DNA from: a virus
IMG/VR virus record: IMGVR_UViG_3300029954_000074
Coordinates: 1 to 26,735 of that record
Reading direction: 5' to 3' (one strand)
Length of the DNA: 26,735 bases
The notes beneath the pieces are model-generated. The model was not told the origin of the DNA. It worked only from the letters and a program-made list of their open reading frames with translations, and did not search any database. Position numbers and translations under genes: made by a program. Numbering within the stretch: the stretch's first letter is position 1; each line of letters opens with the position of its first letter. This document shows, piece after piece, positions 7,294 through 13,273 of this stretch.

Positions 7294-7896
7294 ATGAAAT
7301 TAGCAAAAGTAATGAGCGCGCTGCCGTATGCGCATTTGCTCGGAATCTCTGCAGCAAAAGTAGAGAAGGAAGATGATGCACCAAAACAGCGAGCGGATGA
7401 GTCTGATGAAGAATTCGCTAAGCGCTGCGAGGAAGAGGACGATAAGAAAAAAGCTGATACATCTGATGTGTTGGATAAAGACGATCTGGAAAATGATGAC
7501 GATGATAAGGCCAAGAAGTCTAAGAAGGCTGATAAATCAGGCGACGAAAATTCCGAGGATGAAAAGGAAAATAAATCAGCAAAGGCAGCAACCAAGGCAG
7601 AACGTGCACGTTGCGCAGCCATTTTCCGTTGCGCGGCTGCTGGGGTTCGTCCTGATGCGGCAGCTCATATGGCATTCGATACCGATATGAGCGCAAATGC
7701 CGCCATTTCTATGTTGTCAGTTGTTGCTTCTGGCGGAGCGAGTCGACCGGGTAGCTTAGCTAGTCGTATGACTAGCGTGGCGGTACCCAATGTAGGCTCT
7801 GATGGTGGAGCTACACCAGATGGTAATAGCAATAGTGCACAATCGGTGGCAGATAAAATCATTGCCGCTGGAAAAAAACGGCGTAACGAAGCTTAA
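7294..7896 (+). CDS. Putative capsid scaffolding protein
   Basis: A 200-residue protein just after the protease and just before the decoration protein, the place of lambda Nu3. Residues 20-100 are extremely charged with runs of Asp, Glu and Lys (EEEDDKKKAD, ENDDDDKAKKSKK), expected to be helical or disordered. The second half has AERARCAAIFRCAAAGVRPD, AAHMAFDTDMSANAAISMLS and a small-residue tail ending GKKRRNEA. The ERAR-x-AIF followed by AH-x-AF-x-TDMS pattern is one I associate with the C-terminal, scaffold-like part of phage S49/ClpP-type protease proteins. The basic C-terminus could bind the coat protein. A direct role in shell assembly and later cleavage by the upstream protease is inferred from order and composition. 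Confidence 0.6.
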   Translation: MKLAKVMSALPYAHLLGISAAKVEKEDDAPKQRADESDEEFAKRCEEEDDKKKADTSDVLDKDDLENDDDDKAKKSKKADKSGDENSEDEKENKSAKAATKAERARCAAIFRCAAAGVRPDAAAHMAFDTDMSANAAISMLSVVASGGASRPGSLASRMTSVAVPNVGSDGGATPDGNSNSAQSVADKIIAAGKKRRNEA

Positions 7897-7910
7897 TTTA
7901 GGGATTCCAA

Positions 7911-8327
7911 ATGACATTACCAATCGATTCAATCGGTGACAATTCCCAAATGCCGGGAATTTTCGCTGAAACGTATATCCCGGATCAACTGATTGCAGGG
8001 AATCTGAAGTTAATATCCAATTCCGTTACTAATGCATCAGGTCAATTATTGCGGCGCGGTACTGTGATGGGGTTAGTTACTACTACCGGGTTTTATACAG
8101 TAGCTACTTCTGCGGCAACAGACGGCTCACAAAATCCTTGCGCAATTTTAGCTGATACCAGCGATGCAACTGCGGGGAATGTTACTGCGGGCGTGTATCT
8201 GATGGGCGAATTCAATGCAAATTCGTTGATTTTGGGTGCGGGAATGACTCTTCCTACTGTTACTTCCGCACTTCGGTTACTGGCCATGTTTGTTAAGAAT
8301 GTTATTACTGCCAGCGATCCATCGTAA
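7911..8327 (+). CDS. Head decoration protein (gpD-like)
   Basis: A 138-residue protein, against 110 for lambda gpD. It has the gpD-family beta-tulip pattern: an N-terminal arm, a short NASGQLLRRGTVMG strand-turn where the domain begins, GFYTVATSAATDGSQNPCAILADTSDAT in the middle, and GVYLMGEFNANSLIL with a final long C-terminal segment. Trimers of such proteins cement the expanded capsid at three-fold sites. The order scaffold, decoration, major capsid protein is that of lambda. A clear terminator hairpin follows the gene, separating it from the coat gene. The longer N-terminus could be an extended arm. Start chosen at the ATG preceded by the weak purine stretch TTAGGGATT. Confidence 0.88.
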   Translation: MTLPIDSIGDNSQMPGIFAETYIPDQLIAGNLKLISNSVTNASGQLLRRGTVMGLVTTTGFYTVATSAATDGSQNPCAILADTSDATAGNVTAGVYLMGEFNANSLILGAGMTLPTVTSALRLLAMFVKNVITASDPS

Positions 8328-8378
8328 AGAATTAAAACGGTAATCTCCTGCCCAGTTTGGCTGCTTTTGATATGAATG

Positions 8379-8404
8379 AAGCTCTCGTAATGAGAGCTTT
8401 TTTT
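8379..8404 (+). terminator. Intrinsic terminator between decoration and major capsid genes
   Basis: AAGCTCTC pairs perfectly with GAGAGCTT around a GTAAT loop, followed by T residues to 8404. Only 27 bases separate the T-run from the major capsid ATG, leaving no room for a full promoter between them. Confidence 0.85.
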
Positions 8405-8431
8405 ATGTCTAAAATTTATTGGAAATAAAAA

Positions 8432-9496
8432 ATGAATTTTATCTATGACACAAATGCACTAATTCAAGTAGTGCCTAATTTAAAGCGTTCGCAAAAGTTC
8501 CTGCTTGATAAGTTTTTTCCCAATATGGTGATGTCCGATACAGAGTTTGTATCGATCGATATTGATGTTGGTATTCGTCGTATGTCGCCCTTCGTTTCTC
8601 CGTTAGTTGAGGGGAAACTGGTTGAGCAACGCCGCTATCAAACTAATAGTTTTAAACCAGCTTATATCAAAGATAAACGCGCACCTGATCTACGTAAGCC
8701 AGTTCGCAGAATGATTGGCGAACGGATCGGGGGTGAATTAAAAGGATCTGAGCGTGAAGCCGCGAATCTGGAAATGGAAATGACCGATCAGATTGATTTG
8801 ATTGATCGCCGTCTGGAATGGATGGCATCACAGGCACTGGTGAATGGCTCTGTCACTATTGCCGGTGACGGATTCCCTTCCGTAGTGATTGATTTTGGCC
8901 GCGATCCAACCCTGACAGTGGCATTAACTGGCGCTGCAAAATGGGATACTGCGTTTTCGGCCGTTGGTGCGAATGGTATTTTTAATACGCCATCTGCTAA
9001 TATTGAACAATGGGCTCATCAAATACTCAAAAAATCGGGTGGAGTGGCGACAGACATTGTTTTTACGCCGACCTCATGGCTCTTGTTTAGCCAGGACTCC
9101 AGTGTTGCTAAATCCATCTTCTACCCGCGCTCTGGTAATGCAACCATCGATATGGGATCGCAGATTCAGCGTGGTGCGCAATACAAAGGGCACTGGGGTC
9201 AGTATGATCTGTGGGTGTATAACGACTGGTATGTCGATCCGAACACCAATATTGAAACGCCCATGGTTGCCGATGGTACGGTGATCATGTCTGGGCCTGA
9301 TTTGTTGGGTACGCGCTCATTTGGTCAAATTTTTGATCCTGCATTTAACTATCAGGCACTTCCGTATGCACCGAAGACATGGATAGAAAATGATCCGCCA
9401 CAACGCATGATCATGATGCAGTCGTCACCCATTGTAATCCCGACACGCGTGAATGCCTCATTTTCAGCAAGCGTTGCAACACCGGTGGTCAGTTAA
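8432..9496 (+). CDS. Major capsid protein (lambda gpE family)
   Basis: A 354-residue protein, close to lambda gpE at 341. Recognised from the N-terminal NLKRSQKFLLDKFFPNMVMS segment, the IDIDVGIRRMSPFVSPLVEGK block, the YIKDKRAPD region and the ERIGGEL-x-GSEREAANLE motif typical of gpE. In the second half an FTPTSWLLFSQDSS stretch corresponds to the A-domain, and the end has the NDPPQRMIMMQSSPIVIP motif. It forms the HK97-fold shell. The gene is flanked upstream by a terminator hairpin and downstream by small connector genes, the standard lambda order. A weak GGAA precedes the start. Confidence 0.95.
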   Translation: MNFIYDTNALIQVVPNLKRSQKFLLDKFFPNMVMSDTEFVSIDIDVGIRRMSPFVSPLVEGKLVEQRRYQTNSFKPAYIKDKRAPDLRKPVRRMIGERIGGELKGSEREAANLEMEMTDQIDLIDRRLEWMASQALVNGSVTIAGDGFPSVVIDFGRDPTLTVALTGAAKWDTAFSAVGANGIFNTPSANIEQWAHQILKKSGGVATDIVFTPTSWLLFSQDSSVAKSIFYPRSGNATIDMGSQIQRGAQYKGHWGQYDLWVYNDWYVDPNTNIETPMVADGTVIMSGPDLLGTRSFGQIFDPAFNYQALPYAPKTWIENDPPQRMIMMQSSPIVIPTRVNASFSASVATPVVS

Positions 9497-9498
9497 TC

Positions 9499-9714
9499 AT
9501 GGCAGGGAAATTGATAAAAGCCATTGTGGCACCGCGTAAAACGCTGATGTATGGGGGGAAATACGTTGGCTCTGGGATAGAGGTCAGCCTTCCTGCTGAA
9601 GAGGTTGCTGAACTGCAGAAGCTTGGATTTCTTGTTGATTCTAGCTCTGCGCCTCTCCCGGCTACTGGGCAGGGGCCAGTATTTGAGCAGGCCTTAACTA
9701 CTACAGGCATATGA
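9499..9714 (+). CDS. Small conserved phage protein of unknown function after the capsid gene
   Basis: A 71-residue protein in the slot where lambda has FI. It contains an N-terminal KAIVAPRKTLMYGGKYVGSG strand-rich segment followed by EVSLPAEEVAELQKLGFLVD. This pattern occurs in small proteins that sit after capsid genes in many proteobacterial phages and looks like a compact SH3-like or beta-barrel piece with one helix. No catalytic motif, signal peptide or membrane segment is visible. It begins two bases after the capsid stop and ends with an ATGA overlap with the connector gene, so it is part of the head operon. A connector or head-assembly role is a guess from position. Confidence 0.65.
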   Translation: MAGKLIKAIVAPRKTLMYGGKYVGSGIEVSLPAEEVAELQKLGFLVDSSSAPLPATGQGPVFEQALTTTGI

Positions 9715-10040
9715 TTGATTGGGATAAGCAGGTGATTAGTCCTCTGCAGAGCGTATTTGGTGAAGAAACGACTTATACGCCTGCAGGAGGAGCACCGTTT
9801 GCTATTACGGGTGTGTTTGATCGCGCATTCCGTAAAAAAGCGATATTTGATGATGGGTCGATTAGTGTGCAAACAACATCGCCTGTGTTAGGTGTTCGCC
9901 TATTGGATTTTGCTATCTCTCCTGTGCAGAATGATCGTGTATTTATTCCTAGCGTCAATACAACCTTTGTTGTCCGAGAAATTCATTCTGATGGGCATGG
10001 CTGGGCAAAGCTAGTTCTAAATAAAGTGAGTTCGCCATGA
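9711..10040 (+). CDS. Head-tail connector, gpFII-like
   Basis: A 109-residue protein, against 117 for lambda gpFII. The pattern VFDRAFRKK, then TTSPVLGVRLLDF, a proline and an NDRVFI turn, and the closing FVVREIHSDGHGWAKLVLN matches the gpFII/attachment-protein family seen in lambda-like heads. In lambda gpFII binds below gpW and makes the surface on which the tail docks. It overlaps both neighbours by ATGA. It is the last lambda-type protein before the tail becomes Mu-like, so it is the piece that would have to meet a contractile tail. Confidence 0.82.
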   Translation: MIDWDKQVISPLQSVFGEETTYTPAGGAPFAITGVFDRAFRKKAIFDDGSISVQTTSPVLGVRLLDFAISPVQNDRVFIPSVNTTFVVREIHSDGHGWAKLVLNKVSSP

Positions 10041-10675
10041 CGGTTTCTGCTGATTTGTTTGCACTGGCGGTGACGGCGCTCACTGGGTCGACCAATGCAG
10101 GCACACAGGTGTTTTCTACGCTGGATTGGCCAACGTGGGACGGCACCTACCCCTGCATGTATATTCATCCACCTGTTGAAGATAAAGAGTCGCTTGGGCG
10201 TGCAGGGGCAGCACAGTTCACCGTAGTGGCAACACTGACGGTAGAAAGTCGGTTTCAATGCCCAGCAGGACCACTGTCGTCGCCGTTTGATTCCGGTGCC
10301 GCGACAGTAGAAAGCGCACTGTCTATCATGGCAGGTCAAATCGAACGTGCGCTGATTAATTCACCATCTTTAACTGCGTTGGTTTCGCAATTTCCATTCA
10401 TTCGGACACGCATGAATTTATCTGCTGAGGGCGAGCAGCATCTCGGAAATTTAATTACTGAGATTGGTCTGGAGTTTTATCAAGGGCCAGAAGATTTTTA
10501 TCAAATGGAGTCAGTCGATTCCAGTGGTAATTCGGTTATTACGATGAGTAATGGTGTGCCAGTATTAACTGAAATTACCGAGTTTGTATTGACCAAGCAA
10601 TTAATTTCTACGTCGCAGCAAGAGGCCGTACTAGATAGCGATTTTATCCTGGATAGCTCTCCGCTCAGTTTTTAG
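10037..10675 (+). CDS. Putative tail terminator/completion protein
   Basis: A 212-residue protein between the gpFII-like connector and the DUF2635 and sheath genes, the position used by tail-terminator or head-tail joining proteins. The N-terminal half has an ADLFALAVTALTG helix, then LDWPTWDGTYPCMYIHPPVEDKE and a TVVATLTVESRF strand, consistent with the small alpha/beta fold of gpU-like or Mu gpK-like terminators. The second half includes ALSIMAGQIERALINSP and a long C-terminal extension rich in Ser and Thr without a family match. I do not recognise a specific family, so function rests on position and secondary-structure pattern. It overlaps the connector by ATGA and is followed by a 42-bp gap. 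Confidence 0.45.
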   Translation: MTVSADLFALAVTALTGSTNAGTQVFSTLDWPTWDGTYPCMYIHPPVEDKESLGRAGAAQFTVVATLTVESRFQCPAGPLSSPFDSGAATVESALSIMAGQIERALINSPSLTALVSQFPFIRTRMNLSAEGEQHLGNLITEIGLEFYQGPEDFYQMESVDSSGNSVITMSNGVPVLTEITEFVLTKQLISTSQQEAVLDSDFILDSSPLSF

Positions 10676-10706
10676 CTAGTTCATCATGTTATTTAACGTT
10701 ACACAT

Positions 10707-10712
10707 AAGGAG
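10707..10712 (+). promoter_or_regulatory. Strong Shine-Dalgarno before the sheath operon segment
   Basis: A perfect AAGGAG sits five bases before the ATG at 10718. It is the strongest ribosome binding site in the tail region and serves the DUF2635 gene and, by ATGA coupling, the sheath gene. It lies in the short 10676-10717 gap, where I see no terminator. Confidence 0.75.
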
Positions 10713-10717
10713 CGACC

Positions 10718-10912
10718 ATGAAGGTCTACCCAACCCCCGGCTTGCAAGTACGTGACCCGGTGACGAAACAGTTATTGCCAGCGGAAGGCGTGGATGCCCT
10801 TGAGGGGAATTTATTTTATGTTCGCCGCTTGCGCGATGGTGATATGACATTAACACCGCCAGCATCTGTTATTGCTGCAAAAGTGGGAAGCATCATCGGG
10901 GATAAAGCATGA
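10718..10912 (+). CDS. DUF2635 family protein
   Basis: A 64-residue protein with the DUF2635 pattern: a KVYPTPGLQVRDPVTKQLLPAEG opening, a conserved FYVRRLRDGD segment and a short C-terminal tail. This family usually sits immediately upstream of Mu-type sheath genes, as here, where its stop overlaps the sheath ATG by ATGA. Its role is unknown; a small structural or sheath-assembly role is suggested by the invariant linkage. No signal peptide or membrane segment is visible. It marks the switch from lambda-like head genes to Mu-like tail genes. Confidence 0.85.
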   Translation: MKVYPTPGLQVRDPVTKQLLPAEGVDALEGNLFYVRRLRDGDMTLTPPASVIAAKVGSIIGDKA

Positions 10913-12390
10913 CGATTCCTTTTAAAAATATTCCATCCAATATTCGGACACCGTTCTTTTTTGGTGAAATTGATCCCTCGCATGCCAACACAGCGACCTT
11001 GAATCAACGGGCATTAATTATTGGACAGTTGACGGCAGCAGGAACAGGCGCTGTCAATATACCGGTGATCTCACAAGGGGTAGCGGATGCTAAAAACCAA
11101 TATGGACAAGGGTCTCACTTAGCGCAAATGATGTACACCTATCGCCAAAATGATACCTTTGGGGAAGTATGGTGCTTACCGCTAGCGGATGATCCTGCAT
11201 CGGTTGCCGCTACGGCTACGATTACGTTCACGCAAGTGAACATGGCTGTTGGAGTATTGTCGCTGTATGTTGGTGGGATGTTGGTATCTACTATGCTGAC
11301 GACAGGACAGACGTTGACACAAATTGCGGCTACAGTCGCTGCATCAATCAACTCGATCAATGATCTAGCAGTCACTGCTACGGCTACGGCTGGCGTTGTG
11401 TCACTAGCGGCAAAAAATAAAGGGTTGACGGGGAATGATATTGACATCCGCGTTAATTATCTGGGTTTAGCGGGTGGGCAGACAACACCAGTTGGGTTGG
11501 TGTTGTCGATTACCCCGATGTCGGGCGGTTTAGTGAATCCGAACCTGAGTAGTGGCCTTGCAAATTTGATGGATCTGCCATTTGATTTTATTGTGATGCC
11601 GTACACCGACACTGCCTCACTCAATGCACTCCAGTCATTCTTGAGCGATACCACTGGTCGCTGGAGCTGGAGTTCGCAGATTTACGGCGGTTTGTTCGTT
11701 GCGTATCGCGGGACATTTGCTGCGCTCGGGACATTTGGCACAACTCGCAATGATCAGCATGCATCCTGCATGGGGTTTTATGATTCGCCAACTCCAAACT
11801 GGAAATGGGCGGCGGCATTAGGCGCTCAAGCGGCAATCAGTGTCCGCGCTGATCCCGGTGTGCCACTGCAAACACTAATTTTGAACGATGTGTTAGCACC
11901 GCCGATTCAATCGCGAAATGAACTGAGTGAGCGTAATACGCTGCTATACGACGGCATATCGACATTCACGGTGAATACCGCAAATCAGGTGTGTATTGAA
12001 AATGTGATTACGACATATCAGACTAATGCATTCGGTCAGCCAGATAACTCGTATTTGCAAGTGGAAGACATGTATTTACTGATGTACGTATTGCGGCGTC
12101 AGCAAAGTGTTTTCACAACAAAATATTCTCGCGTGAAGCTAGCGGCTAATGGAACCCGTTTTGCACCAGGGGCAAATATTGTGACGCCAGATACCATTCG
12201 CGCTGATCTGATTGCGGATTATCAAGCAATGGAGTACGAAGGCTATGTACAAAATGCCCCCGCATTTGCCGCTGCATTGATCGTTCAACAGAATGCCAGT
12301 AATCCTATGCGTGTCGACATTCTCTACCCGGCGACATTGATTGATCAGCTGCGGATTGTTGCGTTGTTACTGCAGTTTACTTTGCAGTAA
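10909..12390 (+). CDS. Contractile tail sheath protein (Mu gpL-like)
   Basis: A 493-residue protein, matching the roughly 495 residues of Mu gpL. The N-terminus has FKNIPSNIRTPFFFGEIDPS, a common sheath opening, and LNQRALIIGQL. The middle carries an Ig-like insertion region rich in Val, Thr and Ala at about residues 100-210, followed by DLPFDFIVMPYTDTASLNAL. The C-terminal half has WKWAAALGAQAAISVRADPGVP, LQTLILNDVLAPP and NTLLYDGISTF, typical of the subtilisin-like sheath family. The end is CIENVITTYQTN and YLQVEDMYLLMYVLR. It contracts to drive the tube through the envelope. It is followed by a terminator hairpin and then the tube gene, the usual pairing. Confidence 0.93.
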   Translation: MTIPFKNIPSNIRTPFFFGEIDPSHANTATLNQRALIIGQLTAAGTGAVNIPVISQGVADAKNQYGQGSHLAQMMYTYRQNDTFGEVWCLPLADDPASVAATATITFTQVNMAVGVLSLYVGGMLVSTMLTTGQTLTQIAATVAASINSINDLAVTATATAGVVSLAAKNKGLTGNDIDIRVNYLGLAGGQTTPVGLVLSITPMSGGLVNPNLSSGLANLMDLPFDFIVMPYTDTASLNALQSFLSDTTGRWSWSSQIYGGLFVAYRGTFAALGTFGTTRNDQHASCMGFYDSPTPNWKWAAALGAQAAISVRADPGVPLQTLILNDVLAPPIQSRNELSERNTLLYDGISTFTVNTANQVCIENVITTYQTNAFGQPDNSYLQVEDMYLLMYVLRRQQSVFTTKYSRVKLAANGTRFAPGANIVTPDTIRADLIADYQAMEYEGYVQNAPAFAAALIVQQNASNPMRVDILYPATLIDQLRIVALLLQFTLQ

Positions 12391-12423
12391 TCCATAATCA
12401 CGTAAATAACGATTCACATGAAT

Positions 12424-12445
12424 AAGTACCTGCGGGTGCTTTTTT
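12424..12445 (+). terminator. Hairpin terminator between sheath and tube genes
   Basis: AAGTACC pairs with GGTGCTT, with one G-U pair, around a TGCG loop, followed by T residues to 12445. The stem is modest. It ends only 20 bases before the tube ATG, so it may reduce rather than stop readthrough. Confidence 0.65.
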
Positions 12446-12465
12446 CGTTTCTGGAGCTATAAAAA

Positions 12466-12840
12466 ATGGCAGACAATACAAACAGATTAGCCGGTATCGC
12501 CTTCATTACTGTCGATGGCGTAAGCTATATGTTGGAAGCTGATGCATCCTACAAGGTCTCTACGGTCAAACGTGAAACCAAATCAGGTCAAGATTCTGTA
12601 CACGGCTATAGTGAAATGCCTGAACCTGGCATGATCAGCGCAACCCTACGTGATGCAAGTGGACTAAGCGTTGCATCCATCAACAGCATGACTAGTTCAA
12701 CCGTGGTGCTAAAACTAGCAAATGGGAAAACGATCATAGGATCAAAAATGTGGACTGTTGACGTGCAAGAAGTCAAGACAGCCGAAGCAACGTTTGAAGT
12801 TAAATGGGAAGGGCGTGACGGAAGCGTCACAGAAAATTAA
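12466..12840 (+). CDS. Tail tube protein (Mu gpM-like)
   Basis: A 124-residue protein, against about 118 for Mu gpM. The family pattern is clear: an N-terminal RLAGIAFITVDG strand, SYKVSTVKRETKSGQDSVHGYSEMPEPGMISATLRD in the centre, NGKTIIGSKMWTV, and a final AEATFEVKWEGRDG. Stacked hexameric rings of this protein form the rigid tube pushed through the cell envelope upon sheath contraction. A GGAG at 12453-12456 precedes the ATG. The gene sits between sheath and chaperone as in Mu. Length and motifs are complete. Confidence 0.92.
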   Translation: MADNTNRLAGIAFITVDGVSYMLEADASYKVSTVKRETKSGQDSVHGYSEMPEPGMISATLRDASGLSVASINSMTSSTVVLKLANGKTIIGSKMWTVDVQEVKTAEATFEVKWEGRDGSVTEN

Positions 12841-12842
12841 TT

Positions 12843-13112
12843 ATGGATAAAAATACTGAAATCCCAGATGAATTAGTCATCGTATTACGTAAGCCGGTGA
12901 AGTTTGGTGAAGACACCATCACCGAATTAAATTTACGCGAGCCTAATATGGGCGAGGTAGAAAAATTCACAAAGAATGTTGTTAAATGGTCTCCTCTTGA
13001 AGCAATGAATTTTTTCATTGCGGATATAGCCAAAATTCCAAAGCCCGCCGTTGATTTGATTGGTGGAAGAGATGGGAAATTAGCGCGGGAGTATTTGACT
13101 AATTTTTTGTAG
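12843..13112 (+). CDS. Tail assembly chaperone, short form
   Basis: An 89-residue protein of the phage tail assembly chaperone group that includes P2 E and Mu gp41. Seen pattern: IVLRKPVKFGEDTITELNLREPNMGEVEKF, then a helical second half ending REYLTNFL. It sits between tube and tape measure, where chaperones that coat the tape measure during assembly are always found. It ends at TAG 13110-13112 directly after a T-TTT-TTG slippery sequence. It would be the major product, with a minority extended product from frameshifting. It starts two bases after the tube gene. Confidence 0.88.
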   Translation: MDKNTEIPDELVIVLRKPVKFGEDTITELNLREPNMGEVEKFTKNVVKWSPLEAMNFFIADIAKIPKPAVDLIGGRDGKLAREYLTNFL

Positions 13113-13273
13113 CAGGCTCAAAGGGTCTTCCTTCTAACTGGCGATACATTCTATCGATAGTAACGAAGACCTATTCATGGGGGCCACACGATGCTAAGAC
13201 GCTCACATGGAAAGAACTTATGCAGTGGCATGATGACGCAAGTCAGATGATGGAGGACTCAAAACATGGCTAA
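12843..13273 (+). CDS. Tail assembly chaperone, -1 frameshift long form (E+E'-type)
   Basis: If ribosomes slip by -1 on T-TTT-TTG (13103-13109), decoding continues with GTA at 13109 and runs for 54 more codons to TAA 13271-13273, giving about 143 residues. The extension reads VAGSKGLPSNWRYILSIVTK, then TYSWGPHDAKTLTWKELMQW and a charged ending. The tryptophan spacing, with W-x-x-x-D and W-x-E-L-x-x-W, is typical of E'-type extensions in P2- and Mu-like phages. The extension fills the otherwise empty 13113-13265 gap and overlaps the tape measure ATG, explaining why no independent ORF start is there. The frame has no stop over this stretch. Such long forms contact the tape measure while short forms recruit tube protein. 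Confidence 0.85.
13103..13171 (+). promoter_or_regulatory. Programmed -1 ribosomal frameshift signal
   Basis: The slippery heptamer T-TTT-TTG is at 13103-13109, in the right phase for zero-frame codons AAT TTT TTG TAG, the same heptamer known from P2 E/E'. Downstream, GGTCTTC (13124-13130) is perfectly complementary to GAAGACC (13165-13171), enclosing the small palindrome CTATCGATAG at 13151-13160. This could be a stimulatory stem. Its 14-nt spacing from the slippery site is longer than usual, so the stem role is less certain than the slip site itself. Confidence 0.75.

Noticed and set aside
7182-7622. 146-residue ORF on the minus strand
   Set aside because: It is the shadow of the Asp/Glu/Lys-rich scaffold-like gene, giving a Ser/Phe-rich product of biased composition.
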